From Microbacterium candidum (GTDB lineage Bacteria > Actinomycetota > Actinomycetes > Actinomycetales > Microbacteriaceae): 64,000 nucleotides of DNA. The stretch lies in contig NZ_JASXSZ010000001.1 in assembly GCF_030315975.1 (NCBI RefSeq), forward strand, positions 992,001 through 1,056,000, in the 5' to 3' direction. The notes beneath the pieces were generated by a model. The model was not told the DNA's origin, did no database searches, and saw only the letters and a list, made by a program, of their open reading frames with translations. Positions 34,462 through 43,136 of this stretch are shown here, one piece after another (positions within the stretch are counted from its first letter, which is position 1; every line of letters starts with the position of its first letter). The position numbers and the translations under genes were made by a program.

Positions 34462-35107
34462 TCGAGTTCCCTCTTACAGGCTTCGAACGCCGCCGTGGGG
34501 TCTGCGTGTCATTGAGCTCCTCCTGCGCGTCAGCGCGGAGTTCGATCTCGGCGACGGTGGTCTCATGGGGGTCCGTGCGGGTGAGCTCGACCAGCAGTGC
34601 GTGGCATGGCCAGGTGACACCTTGGAGGTACGCAATGGTCTGGCTCCGGACCGGTACCTTCCGATACCCCGCCGTCTGGCACGCGATAGCGACCGCGTCC
34701 AGGCGGGCGTGGGGTCCTACGGCTCGGACGACGAAGGTGCCGGCCGCCAGGCTGTTCGTGTTCGTGACGAACGCGAACCGCGTCCTCACCTGCCCGGTAT
34801 CAGCGAACCAGTCGTTCCCGGCCACGTCCGCCACATGCATCGCGGACGCGTGTGCGAAACCTCCCACACGCCCCTCCACGAACGCCGGCGCAGAGGCTGC
34901 CGCGATGCACCCTCCGTATCCGGTGAGCATGCCGCCAACAGCGCACGCGGAGATCCACACGAACTCCCCAAGCAGCGTTGATCGTCGAGGCAGGTCGTGA
35001 GCAGGCTCCCGCTCGATGAGACTCAACCAGAGGAGGCACGCCATGACTGGGCGCGCGAGCATGCCCCCGCCGCCGTGGAACGGTGCGCTCGCTGTGCTCG
35101 TGATCAT
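34451..35107 (-). CDS. Unknown protein (218 aa) heading the MoxR/VWA block
   Basis: The start is uncertain: ATG 35107, GTG 35167 or the ATG at the MLARPVMACLLWLSL segment. A hydrophobic region (about residues 15-65, including LGEFVWISACAVGGMLTGYG) is followed by a soluble part with QVRTRFAFVTNTNSLAAGTF, VVRAVGPHARLDAVAIACQT and SQTIAYLQGVTWPCHALLVE. No family is recognised. Transcribed with the four genes after it. The last 20 residues are Arg/Pro-rich. Confidence 0.6.
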   Translation of the reverse strand: MITSTASAPFHGGGGMLARPVMACLLWLSLIEREPAHDLPRRSTLLGEFVWISACAVGGMLTGYGGCIAAASAPAFVEGRVGGFAHASAMHVADVAGNDWFADTGQVRTRFAFVTNTNSLAAGTFVVRAVGPHARLDAVAIACQTAGYRKVPVRSQTIAYLQGVTWPCHALLVELTRTDPHETTVAEIELRADAQEELNDTQTPRRRSKPVRGNSNVA

Positions 35108-35177
35108 CCATCTTTCGTGATTCGTGAGGTGGTTCGTGTCGGGTGCCGGCGCCTCACGCGCCGACACCCGTGCTCGG

Positions 35178-35294
35178 TCATGAGCAGCCGCCGTACCATT
35201 GGCAGCTGTGTTGTGCTGGGGGGCGACCCAGCTGGATCGCCTCCTTGCACCACGCGCACTGGGGCTTGCCCGCGTTCACGCATGCACATGCCAT
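35178..35294 (-). CDS. Cysteine-rich mini-protein (38 aa)
   Basis: ATG 35294 follows AGGGGG at 8 bases. The peptide contains six cysteines: C-x-C at positions 3 and 5, C-x2-C at 13 and 16 (QCAWCKEA), and Cys31 and Cys37 near the end (CQWYGGC). This looks like a small zinc or disulfide knot. There is no signal peptide. It lies 70 bases upstream of the 34451 gene on the same strand. No homolog is recognised. Confidence 0.5.
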   Translation of the reverse strand: MACACVNAGKPQCAWCKEAIQLGRPPAQHSCQWYGGCS

Positions 35295-35437
35295 ACTCCT
35301 CACCCCCTCTCCCAGCTCAGTTGTCGTCGTCGGTCGTTGCTGGTCCCTGCTCATGTCGCTCACGTGCCGGATCTGCGGATGCTCCTCTTAGGCGCCGAGG
35401 CAGCAGGTCCGGGCCTCGCCGTCGTGCACGGGACGGG

Positions 35438-36139
35438 CTAGTAGTCGAATGTGATGAAGTGGCGCGGCCATCGCGTAGCCCCACCGTTCTTCACAAAACT
35501 CGAGAGTGCCGCGCTGGTCCCGTACCCGGGGTCAGGTTCATTGTTGCGCCGGTAGCGGCTGTCGAATCTGATGGAGTCGACGTGAGCATCGACGCCGTAC
35601 ACCCGTAGGTTGGAGCGCGGGTCGGAGCGCCAGCGGCCCTGGTTGTACCAGCCCCACCCGTCTGAGCCGCTGAGGATATAGGTGTCGCGGCGGACGTTGT
35701 GGAACAGCATGTCCATGCATCGACCGTCAACACGGCCGGCGGGAGTGATGAACCCTTCGACATCGGCCCCGCACAGAACCCCGGACTTTGTCAACAGCAG
35801 CGCCGATCCCCGGAGAAAGCCGACGTAGTCACCTTGTCCGCGACTTGGCGGATTGGACCCCCCACTCTTGCCAGGGGAGAACTTGACGTACGGTCGATTG
35901 GCGAAGTCGCCATCGACCGCAACAAGCCAGAACGCCTCCTGGTAGGTGTCTTTTCCGTCGCGTGCCCACTGGCTGCGGAACAAGGGCACGCCAGCGCTGA
36001 GGAGGGCGCGCGCGGATTTCGATGCGAAGGCGTTGACACGACGTTCCCAGTCGGTCGTCGCTGGTTCGACGTGCGGGTCGCGCCAGTTGTCGTAGCCGGT
36101 CGCGCTGTGCTCCGCAGGTTTCCTTCCGAACAGTGGCAT
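35438..36139 (-). CDS. Hypothetical protein (233 aa) linked to the Rieske-MBL gene
   Basis: ATG 36139 lies 12 bases after the Rieske-MBL stop, so the two are co-transcribed. The product is soluble, mixed beta/alpha, with TYQEAFWLVAVDGDFANRPY, DYVGFLRGSALLLTKSGVLC and a Trp/Tyr-rich GSDGWGWYNQGRW. Cysteines are few and no known motif is seen. The last residues (RWPRHFITFDY) are a neat beta strand, so the gene is probably complete. Confidence 0.65.
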   Translation of the reverse strand: MPLFGRKPAEHSATGYDNWRDPHVEPATTDWERRVNAFASKSARALLSAGVPLFRSQWARDGKDTYQEAFWLVAVDGDFANRPYVKFSPGKSGGSNPPSRGQGDYVGFLRGSALLLTKSGVLCGADVEGFITPAGRVDGRCMDMLFHNVRRDTYILSGSDGWGWYNQGRWRSDPRSNLRVYGVDAHVDSIRFDSRYRRNNEPDPGYGTSAALSSFVKNGGATRWPRHFITFDY

Positions 36140-36151
36140 GGCGGTCTCCGT

Positions 36152-37705
36152 TCAAGCGTTCTGTGTCGCGCGGATGGGGTGTCCCTGGCTCGTGAGGCAC
36201 TTGCCGGTGGCGAGGTCCCAGCTCCAGTCGTGCATGCTGCACGTGAGGACGCCGTCCTCGATCTTCCCCGTCTTGGTGAGGTCGGCGCGCAGGTGCGGGC
36301 AGCGGCGCTGCACGACCCAGTCGCCGAGCTGGGCGTCCTCGGTCTGGTCCGTCTGCTCGGAGTACCAGTTCTCGACGTACTCGATGCGGTCGGCCGACAG
36401 GCACTTCAGGAACGTCGTGAGGAACTCGTTGAACTTGCCCGAGCGCCCTACTTCGAACTGCATCGACAGGAAGATCGAGTTCGACCAGTCGATCTCGTGG
36501 TCGGCGATGTTCGTCGAGACGAGGTCGGCGGGGATCGTGTACCAGTAGATGCACTCCTCGCCGGCGTACTCGCGCACCTTCGCCCGCGGGAAGTCGACGA
36601 CCATGTCGAGCTCGCCGATGCGGAAGCGGACGTTGCCGCCGACGCCGTCCCGGATGGTGCGGGCGCGGCGCAGGAGCGGTTCCCACCATTCCTTGATGGC
36701 GGCGAGCATCTCCTCGGGCGGCAGCACGGGCGCGCGCCGTGCCTCCTCGGCGCGGACCTCGTCCTGGCGCGAGTCGCGCTGCTCGGCGAGGTACTCCCAC
36801 TTCTCGCCGAAGATCCGTGCGATCTCGGCGTCCGTGTAGAGGGTCTGGGTCACCGTGAGGTCAGCGCGTTCTGAATCAACCCTGACGAGGTCGATCTGCG
36901 TGCCCGGCACGAACAGGTAGCCCTTCTGGTCGGGGCGCTCGACGGCCATGTGGTCGAGGAACTGCTGCTGATCCGTGAAGATCGCGTCGTCCTCGAGCCC
37001 CCAGCCATTGTAGCGGAAGAGCTCCTCACGCAGGAACATGGGCGGGCCCGCCATCGGGAAGACATGCTCGGCGTCGACCTTCTCGATGTAGTACAGGGCG
37101 CGCTTGTTCTGCGCGTCGCGCTTGAGCTTCGCGAAGTTCCGCTTGGCATCCTGGGGCAAGTCGTACACCATCGGCCACCAGATCGCGCCGCTTACCTGCG
37201 TGAAGTACGCGTCGGGCTTCGAGAACGACAGCAGCTTCTCGAGGTCGAGCGGGTGCGAGTCGTTCTGGTTGAGGATGCTCGCGGTGCCGTCGTCGACCGA
37301 CAGCGACGAGTCGCCGATCGGTCCGTCGCTCGGTGCGCGCAGCGGAGTGACCATGAGCTTGAGGTCGCCGCACTCGAGCGGGACACCCGCCTGCGTGTGG
37401 ACGATGTTGTCATACCCGAGCGCGCGCAGGTCGGTCTCGAGGTCGTCGGTCGGATACTCCGGCAGCAGGACCTTGACGTCCTTCGGGACGTACCGCTCGA
37501 GCAGACGCGGGTCGAAGTGGTCACGGTGCCGGTGCGAGATGTACAGGAAATCGGCCTTCCCGAAGCGCTCCCAGTCGAGGCCCCGATTGTCCGGGAACGG
37601 GAACCACGAGCCGAAGAAGCTCGGCCCGAGGACGGGGTCGCAGAGGATGCTGCCGCCCCTCGTCTCGATGAACATGCCGGCGTGACCGAGCCCGGTGATT
37701 CGCAT
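36152..37705 (-). CDS. MBL-fold hydrolase with C-terminal Rieske [2Fe-2S] domain
   Basis: Residues 1-270 are an UlaG-like metallo-beta-lactamase fold: LGHAGMFIETRGGSILCDP at the start and SHRHRDHFDP as the H-x-H-x-D-H site. A middle domain of 170 residues follows. Residues 435-517 are a Rieske domain: C-P-H-L and, 16-18 residues later, C-S-M-H, giving two Cys and two His for the cluster. Combining an MBL core with a Rieske centre recalls CMP-Neu5Ac hydroxylase-type proteins, but with the Rieske at the other end. Substrate unknown; an electron-transfer partner is not encoded nearby. Start ATG 37705 with GGAGG upstream. Confidence 0.88.
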   Translation of the reverse strand: MRITGLGHAGMFIETRGGSILCDPVLGPSFFGSWFPFPDNRGLDWERFGKADFLYISHRHRDHFDPRLLERYVPKDVKVLLPEYPTDDLETDLRALGYDNIVHTQAGVPLECGDLKLMVTPLRAPSDGPIGDSSLSVDDGTASILNQNDSHPLDLEKLLSFSKPDAYFTQVSGAIWWPMVYDLPQDAKRNFAKLKRDAQNKRALYYIEKVDAEHVFPMAGPPMFLREELFRYNGWGLEDDAIFTDQQQFLDHMAVERPDQKGYLFVPGTQIDLVRVDSERADLTVTQTLYTDAEIARIFGEKWEYLAEQRDSRQDEVRAEEARRAPVLPPEEMLAAIKEWWEPLLRRARTIRDGVGGNVRFRIGELDMVVDFPRAKVREYAGEECIYWYTIPADLVSTNIADHEIDWSNSIFLSMQFEVGRSGKFNEFLTTFLKCLSADRIEYVENWYSEQTDQTEDAQLGDWVVQRRCPHLRADLTKTGKIEDGVLTCSMHDWSWDLATGKCLTSQGHPIRATQNA

Positions 37706-37832
37706 GGAGTCCTCCTATTCTTCTGCTGTCCGTCAAGGGACGTCGTGATGATCTTGGTGTTGTCCTGCCGCCGCGGAGTACCGAGGCGGCGACGGGCCAG
37801 TGACGTTCGATTCATGATGGCGGGTTTTGGTA

Positions 37833-39077
37833 TCAGTTGCTGCCGGCCGTGGTCGCGACGGTGATGGTGACGCGACGGTTCTGCTGGTTCTGTTCCGGGG
37901 TGGTCGCGTTCGGGATGACCGGGTCGGCCTCGCCTTTCCCGTCGACGGTCAGCCTGTTCGGGTCGATGCCGCCATGGGCGACGAGCCAGTCACGCATCGA
38001 GATCGCTCTTTCCCGGCTGAGCACGAGGTTGCTGCTGGCGGTGCCGGTCTGGTCGGTGTACCCGGTGATCGTGACGGGGCCGGGGGTGGCGGCAAGGAAC
38101 GTGGCCGCCTCCTGGAGCGCGGTGGTCGTCGCATCGTCACCGCGGAGGGCGGCGCTGCCGTAGTCGAACAGCACGTCCGCGGGAAGGTTCGCCTGCACGG
38201 TAGTGCCGGTGTGGGTGACACTCAGCTGTGCGTAGGTACCGGGTGTGACGAGCGTGCTGGTGTATGTCGTCTTCGGGCCGTCACCAAACCGCGGCACGGT
38301 GATCGTGGTCACCGTCGCCCCCGCGGCGCGCAGGTAGGCGCCCCAGGTGTCGGTCACGTTCCCGCGCTGCGCGGGTGTGAGGTCTTGCTGCGGCGCCGCG
38401 GTGTACCCGAACCCGACGAGGTAGGCGGTGGTGCCGTGCGGCAGGGAGAGCATCTGGTGGTGGTCTCGCGCGAACTGCACGACCTGGTTGCCCGCGTTGG
38501 TGTCGAGGAGTCCGGGTGTGGTGAGCGCCGGGTAGCCGAGGTCGCTGAGTCCGTTGTCGACGATGATGATGGCGCCGGCCTTGGCTTTGTCCGCGGTCAG
38601 CTGGTCGCTCGCGACAGACAGGCTCCCGCCGAGGTTGTCCCCGTTGGATGATGCCCGCGCGGACTTCACCGCGGTGAGCATCGCCCGGACGACGGCGTTA
38701 ACAGTGTTGTCGTGTGCTTGCGGGTTGGCGGTGTTGATGCTGTAGTCGGCGGCGTGGAACACGACCCGGGGGGTGCCGTCGTTCGCGACGACCGTGACCG
38801 GTGCCTTCGCTTCCACCGCGGTGGTGACGGTCTTCTGCAGTTCCACGGGGATGTCGGCTGCGGGCATGCCCTGGTGGACGCCGGCGATCACGACCAGCGC
38901 ATCCGCGGCCCCACGCGGTGTCACAGTGGACTGAGGCCCGTCGACGACCCCGCACCCGGCCGTCAACAGCACGACAGCGGCAGCGAGCAGGGCGAACAAC
39001 CACTTGGACGGGCGGCGGACGGATCGCCGCCTTTCCTTCACGAGCGCACGAGCGGATTCTGCTTTTACGATGTTCAC
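37833..39077 (-). CDS. Lipoprotein with an OmpA/MotB peptidoglycan-binding domain
   Basis: GTG 39077 overlaps the previous stop (GTGA). A positively charged N-terminus and WLFALLAAAVVLLTAGC give a lipoprotein signal with lipobox T-A-G-C. The middle region (AGAIIIVDNGLSDLGYPALT) looks like a vWA-type or Rossmann-like domain: IIIVDNGLSD occupies the MIDAS position. Residues 310-414 are an OmpA-C domain: DVLFDYGSAALRGDD, ITGYTDQTGTASSNLVLSRE, LTVDGKGEADPV and NRRVTITV. Such domains clamp peptidoglycan. The organism type has no outer membrane, so it should tether the membrane complex to the wall. Last gene of a four-gene unit. Confidence 0.85.
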   Translation of the reverse strand: MNIVKAESARALVKERRRSVRRPSKWLFALLAAAVVLLTAGCGVVDGPQSTVTPRGAADALVVIAGVHQGMPAADIPVELQKTVTTAVEAKAPVTVVANDGTPRVVFHAADYSINTANPQAHDNTVNAVVRAMLTAVKSARASSNGDNLGGSLSVASDQLTADKAKAGAIIIVDNGLSDLGYPALTTPGLLDTNAGNQVVQFARDHHQMLSLPHGTTAYLVGFGYTAAPQQDLTPAQRGNVTDTWGAYLRAAGATVTTITVPRFGDGPKTTYTSTLVTPGTYAQLSVTHTGTTVQANLPADVLFDYGSAALRGDDATTTALQEAATFLAATPGPVTITGYTDQTGTASSNLVLSRERAISMRDWLVAHGGIDPNRLTVDGKGEADPVIPNATTPEQNQQNRRVTITVATTAGSN

Positions 39078-39826
39078 TTCTCGGGCTCCTCGTTGATCGT
39101 GGGTGTCGCGGCGGTGGGAACCCACGGGTTGGGTGCGTCGGCCCAGGCCGGGCGCCGCAGGGGGATCCGCGTGTTGAGGGGGTGGTCGGCGTCGCCAGGG
39201 GCACGGCGGAGGTATCCGCGGATCAGGGTGTTGCAGCGGCGTTCGTAGTAGTGCGTGATCGCCGTGACGCGGGCACGGAGCGAGTCGAACAAGGTCGTCA
39301 GCTTCCCGTCGATGTCGGCGAGCTCCCGGGGGATGCCGGCGAGTTCACGGCGGGCAGCGTCCCGCACGCTCACCAGAGGGGCGACGCGGGCGGCCGCCTC
39401 GCGCTGTCGGCGGGCGGTGCGCTGCGCGGGATCGAGGTGTGCCTCCGTCTTCGGGACGTGAGCGAGGTCCTCCGGACTCACGGCGCCCTGCTCCTCGATC
39501 TGGGTCGTCCACTCGTCGATCTGCGCGCGCAGCGCTTCCGCCATGCGGGTCAGGCCCGTGCGGCGGTCGATGAGCGATGCCGCGCGGAGTTCGGCGCTCA
39601 TCCACTCGCGTTCGCACCGTTCACCGCGGACGGCGTCCAGTGCCCGGAGTGAGGCGGACGGCTGCTCGCCGCGGGCAGGGGTGTGCGCGAGTTGAGGGTC
39701 CGCATCGCGCCGTCCGATCCACCACGAGTCGTAGAGGCGGACGGCGAGGGGGTAGCGAATCGGGCCGACCAGGCGGGTGCTCATCGCCTGGACGTGAGCG
39801 GGACGGGGTGTGGTGAGAGTACTCAT
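39074..39826 (-). CDS. Charged coiled-coil protein of the OmpA cassette (250 aa)
   Basis: ATG 39826 overlaps the four-TM gene's stop. The N-terminal 40 residues include RLVGPIRYPLAVRLYDSWWI; the remainder is helical and rich in Arg/Glu/Ala with heptad-like spacing (LTRMAEALRAQIDEWTTQIE; ARRELAGIPRELADIDGKLT). There is no membrane segment. It likely forms a stalk or scaffold bound to the membrane partner, by inference. No family is recognised. Confidence 0.7.
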   Translation of the reverse strand: MSTLTTPRPAHVQAMSTRLVGPIRYPLAVRLYDSWWIGRRDADPQLAHTPARGEQPSASLRALDAVRGERCEREWMSAELRAASLIDRRTGLTRMAEALRAQIDEWTTQIEEQGAVSPEDLAHVPKTEAHLDPAQRTARRQREAAARVAPLVSVRDAARRELAGIPRELADIDGKLTTLFDSLRARVTAITHYYERRCNTLIRGYLRRAPGDADHPLNTRIPLRRPAWADAPNPWVPTAATPTINEEPEK

Positions 39827-40692
39827 TCCGGGGTTCCTTCAGGAGTGGTGGCGGTGCGGGTGGTCGTGGACCGGGGAGTGACGGTGGCGGGTTTCGTGGA
39901 GGGGTTGTCGAGCCCGCTGGTCGCGGTGGGGGAGCCGAGGAGCCGGGTGATCTCGGTGCGTGCGAGCTCCTGCAGTTCACGTGCGAACGCCTCCAGCCCG
40001 TCCAGGGCGTTCTGCAGGTCTTCGGGGAGGTGTTCGATGCGAGCCTCGGCCATCGCGGTGTTCTCTACGTGACGGGTCAGTTCGGCGTCCGTGGTCGCGA
40101 TGGCGGCGCGGAGGCGGTCCTGTTCCTGACCGAGCGCGCGGAGGTTCTTCACCTGGCGGGGCACGGTGAGCAGGTACCCGTCGATCGCGGCGAGGATCGA
40201 GGTCGCGAGCATCAGCGCGGCGAACACGATCGCGACGGGGATCTCGGCGAGGGCCCCGTTCTGGGTGGGTGTGGATCCTTCGAATGCCGCAGCCGACGAG
40301 TTGATGCCGGCTGCGGTGATGCGCAGGACGAGGAGCCCGGTGATGAGCAGCAGCACGGCGGCTCCGGCCGCATAGACGGCGACCCGGTTCCCGTGGCGCA
40401 GTTCTCGGCCGGCGTTGACCGCGGCGCCGATCGCGATCGCGACGAACGCGACTCCACAGACGAACGACAATAGCGGGTTCTGGCCGAGGACCCCGTTGAA
40501 GGCGGGGATCGCGAGCGTCACGTCTGCGGCGCCCGCGACGGCCAGCAGGATGGTCGTGATTCCGATCGGGACGACACGACTGCGCAGCCGCGTGCGCGCT
40601 TCGGCGTATGCGTGCACGTCGGGGGTGCGCGCATCGGGCGGGTCCGCCGGAGCGGGGGAGTGGGTGATGGAGGGTTCGAGTGTGGTGTTCAC
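39823..40692 (-). CDS. Four-TM membrane protein with cytosolic coiled coil (OmpA cassette)
   Basis: GTG 40692. Four hydrophobic helices (about residues 40-60, 75-93, 103-124 and 150-170) are followed by a coiled coil (VKNLRALGQEQDRLRAAIAT; LQNALDGLEAFARELQELAR) and a Thr/Pro-rich end. Topology is similar in outline to proton-channel stators such as MotA/ZorA, though the typical stator residues are not obvious. It is 15 bases after the 40708 gene and overlaps the next gene, so all four genes form one unit. Confidence 0.75.
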   Translation of the reverse strand: MNTTLEPSITHSPAPADPPDARTPDVHAYAEARTRLRSRVVPIGITTILLAVAGAADVTLAIPAFNGVLGQNPLLSFVCGVAFVAIAIGAAVNAGRELRHGNRVAVYAAGAAVLLLITGLLVLRITAAGINSSAAAFEGSTPTQNGALAEIPVAIVFAALMLATSILAAIDGYLLTVPRQVKNLRALGQEQDRLRAAIATTDAELTRHVENTAMAEARIEHLPEDLQNALDGLEAFARELQELARTEITRLLGSPTATSGLDNPSTKPATVTPRSTTTRTATTPEGTPE

Positions 40693-40707
40693 GGGTGATC
40701 GGTGTCC

Positions 40708-41388
40708 TTAGTGGGCGATGAGGGGGGTGGTTTCGGCGGATGCGGCGAACCCGGCGGTTGGCAGCGGGGACGGGTGGGACGGCCCGATGCGCGGCATCGG
40801 CAATTCCTCATCCGGCGGAGTGTCGCCGGACGAGGGGGTGTCCTGGTCCTGAGGGGGCGTGCGGAGGGCGCGGATCCTGGACTCGGGAAGCTCCCGCGCC
40901 GGGGCGGCGGGCTGTTCCGTGCGCAGCGCGTCGCGGGTGAAGCCCAACTGGTTGAGCAGCTCATCCCGGGCCGCGGTGACCTCGACCAGGCGGCGGTGCA
41001 GGTCATCGAGTTCGAGGACGACCTCGCGCTGGTACTGCAGGGACTGCGCGAGGAGCTGCTCAGCGACTTCCCGGCGTCGCACCGCCGTCTGGTGTGCGAG
41101 GCCGATCCAGGTCTGCAGCCAGCCATCGGTCGTGTGGGACAGGGCCTCGAGGTTGTCCTGGTCGAAGGCGCCCCGGGCCGCCATGCCGGCGACCATGTCG
41201 CGGACGGTCTCACGGAACATGTCCGCGTTCTCGTGCGGGCCGAGGTCGTTGACCTTGTGGTCGACGGGGTACTTCGTCTCGGGATGCGGGATCTCGGACG
41301 TTCGGCTCGGAAACACGCGGAAGCCCGTCAATCGCACTTGCCGACGCTCTGTACTGACAGGAGTTTGGGACTTGCCGGGACGATTCAT
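40708..41388 (-). CDS. Coiled-coil protein, first gene of the OmpA cassette (226 aa)
   Basis: ATG 41388 follows AAGGAAG. The central part (VAEQLLAQSLQYQREVVLEL, DDLHRRLVEVTAARDELLNQ) is a strong coiled coil. The N-terminal part has ETKYPVDHKVNDLGPHENAD then MFRETVRDMVAGMAARGAF. The last 60 residues are Pro/Ser-rich and probably disordered. No membrane segment. Presumed cytosolic partner of the four-TM protein that follows. Confidence 0.7.
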   Translation of the reverse strand: MNRPGKSQTPVSTERRQVRLTGFRVFPSRTSEIPHPETKYPVDHKVNDLGPHENADMFRETVRDMVAGMAARGAFDQDNLEALSHTTDGWLQTWIGLAHQTAVRRREVAEQLLAQSLQYQREVVLELDDLHRRLVEVTAARDELLNQLGFTRDALRTEQPAAPARELPESRIRALRTPPQDQDTPSSGDTPPDEELPMPRIGPSHPSPLPTAGFAASAETTPLIAH

Positions 41389-41811
41389 CTTTCGTTCTTC
41401 CTTGTGGGGGGTGGTGGTGGGGTTCAGTCTGGAGGGACCTCCCGGCACCAACCGAACCCGCGTAGCGGGACCCGACAGAACGAGAGCGGAAATGTCCGCA
41501 GCAGGCGTTCGGATCCGCTCGGTGTCGCGGCGCCGCAGCGAATGAACTGCGCGGGTACCGCGCTTGTCGAGGACGCGGGAACGTCAGCAGCTCGCGTCGT
41601 TCGGGAGCCCTGCCATACCGACGTCGACGGTGTTCCTACTGGTGGCATTGGTCGCGATGAGGGCGGCAGTGATTTGAATCCCGCGTCGTGGATCGTTGAT
41701 CACGTCGTAGCAGAACAGCCGGTCAGACCGGTCGGCGAAATTAGGGTCGCTGCAGATACTGTGGCCGTTGTCGGCGACGCCCCCGGTGATCATGTACGGG
41801 GTTGGAAATGG
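41389..41811. other. 423-bp gap upstream of the OmpA cassette
   Basis: The promoter of the cassette must lie at its left end, but no clear boxes stand out. On the minus strand 41584-41793 is open for 69 codons (SICSDPNFADRSDRLFCYDV among others), but with no ribosome site and no recognisable motif. It may belong to the ATPase fragment just upstream at 41812-41991. Confidence 0.35.
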
Positions 41812-41991
41812 CTAGTCGAAGATGGCGAGGGCGGCAAGGATCAGCCGTGGCGGCCAGGATCTGAAACTGGATGCCGCAGTTCCGGACGGTGGGTCGGGGA
41901 ACACCATGATCTCGTGGCCAGAGCGATCAAGCTCACGGGAGGTGGCGTGGATCGCAGCGGTCTTGCCGGCACCGACTTCGCCGACGCTCAC
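41812..41991 (-). pseudogene. Fragment of a P-loop ATPase (FtsK/HerA-like front end)
   Basis: The 59-codon frame reads VSVGEVGAGKTAAIHATSRE then LDRSGHEIMVF, a Walker A G-x4-G-K-T with the following helix and strand, and stops soon after. No Walker B is present. GTG 41991 may be internal, since the frame is open for several codons upstream into the direct repeat. It is probably debris of a DNA-translocase-type ATPase cut by rearrangement around the repeat. Confidence 0.45.
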
Positions 41992-42011
41992 GTTAGTGCT
42001 CGCTGGTGCAC

Positions 42012-42164
42012 CTACCCGTCATCCCGGGCGGTCGCGTCCCAGTGGCGGAGTGGGGAGCATTGCGCCTGCAGGTGACAAGATCGTCGTCCTTCACGGCTGC
42101 ACTGCTCTTCGCGCCGGCGAGCGACAAGTAGCACGAGGACCTCGCGACTGCCATGAGTTGGCGC
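42012..42164. repeat. Direct repeat, left copy (about 150 bp)
   Basis: Begins CTACCCGTCA and ends GAGTTGGCGC. It matches 43287-43437 in the same orientation at roughly 85-90% identity by eye, best over its last 80 bases (from AAGATCGTCGTCC onward). The two copies enclose the IS3 remnant and the small gene at 42843. Confidence 0.85.
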
Positions 42165-42201
42165 GCCCCGGGTGTGATGCAGGCTCTCAAACCTGTGAAG
42201 G

Positions 42202-42787
42202 ATGAGAGTCAAGGCAGGACCGAGGAAGTACAGCGAGGAATTGAAGGAGCGGGCGACTCGTCTCGCGTTGGACGCGCGTCGCGATCCGGCGTCGAAGACC
42301 GGGGCGATCAAGCGGATCGCGGACCAGCTCGGCATCCACCCCGAGGCGTTGCGCACGTGGGTGCGGCAGGCCGAGGTCGACGGGGGCATCGTGCCGGGAG
42401 TGACGACGGCGGACGCGCAGCGGATCGCGGATCTCGAGCGTGAGGTGCGGGAGCCGCGTCGGGCGAACGAGATTCACGTCGATCCGCTACGGGGAACGAC
42501 TCGCGGAGATCGGTGCCACGCCGTCGATCGGGACCGTCGGCGACAGCGACGACAATGCCCTGGCCGAGGCGGTGAACGGGTACTACAAGACCGAACTCGT
42601 CCACGGACCCACGCATCCAGGACCGTGGAAAACGGTCGAGGACCTCGAGCTCGCCACTCTGGGCTGGGTGCACTGGCACAACACGGAATCCCTCCACGGC
42701 TACCTCGCCGACATCCCGCCCATCGAGTTCGAGAACGCGTTCTATGCTGTCCCCAACGACCGCGAACTGCCGGTCGGAATCAAATAG
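42202..42787 (+). pseudogene. IS3-family transposase remnant, OrfA joined to the OrfB C-terminus
   Basis: From ATG 42202, KYSEELKERATRLALDARRD and IKRIADQLGIHPEALRTWVR are the OrfA helix-turn-helix region. It is cut near 42474 and joined, in another frame, to the end of OrfB: SIGTVGDSDDNALAEAVNGY (third-strand Asp region), then ELATLGWVHWHN with the catalytic-Glu area, and VGIK just before the TAG. The middle of OrfB including the first catalytic Asp is deleted, so the element cannot transpose itself. Confidence 0.9.
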
Positions 42788-42842
42788 CGCGAGTCTCCAT
42801 CAGACCTAGAGCGCTTCACATCAAGAGGAAGAGGCAGATTCG

Positions 42843-43136
42843 ATGGTTGATCTGACGGACGATCAGCGTGAGCGAACAGGCGCGATCGTCGCCAAAGTTC
42901 ACGAGGTTGATTGGAACGGGGATATCACACCGTGGATCGACAGCATCGTGGCGATGATCGGCGAGCTGGTTCAGGAGGATCCGATGTTTGCGGAGTTCGC
43001 CGAGGCCATCCGAAGCCAAGCGAATCAGTGGTCGCTCGCAGCATGGTCGGAGAATCTGGTACCGAGCATCGCGGACTCTGGATGGTCCCAACTCAGCGAC
43101 CGTCTAACGCCGTTCATCCCAAACACAAACACATAA
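42843..43136 (+). CDS. Small hypothetical protein (97 aa) between the direct repeats
   Basis: ATG 42843 has AAGAGGAAG-type purines upstream. The product is acidic and helical (MVDLTDDQRERTGAIVAKVH; VAMIGELVQEDPMFAEFAEA; LAAWSENLVPSIADSGWSQL). It resembles small immunity- or antitoxin-type proteins in size and charge only. It lies just after the IS3 remnant, outside any operon. Confidence 0.5.
   Translation: MVDLTDDQRERTGAIVAKVHEVDWNGDITPWIDSIVAMIGELVQEDPMFAEFAEAIRSQANQWSLAAWSENLVPSIADSGWSQLSDRLTPFIPNTNT

Noticed and set aside
39823..41388. Direct assignment of the four-TM gene as MotA or ZorA
   Set aside because: Only topology agrees; no MotA/ExbB-type signature residues were recognised, and the partner is a lipoprotein rather than a one-TM MotB.
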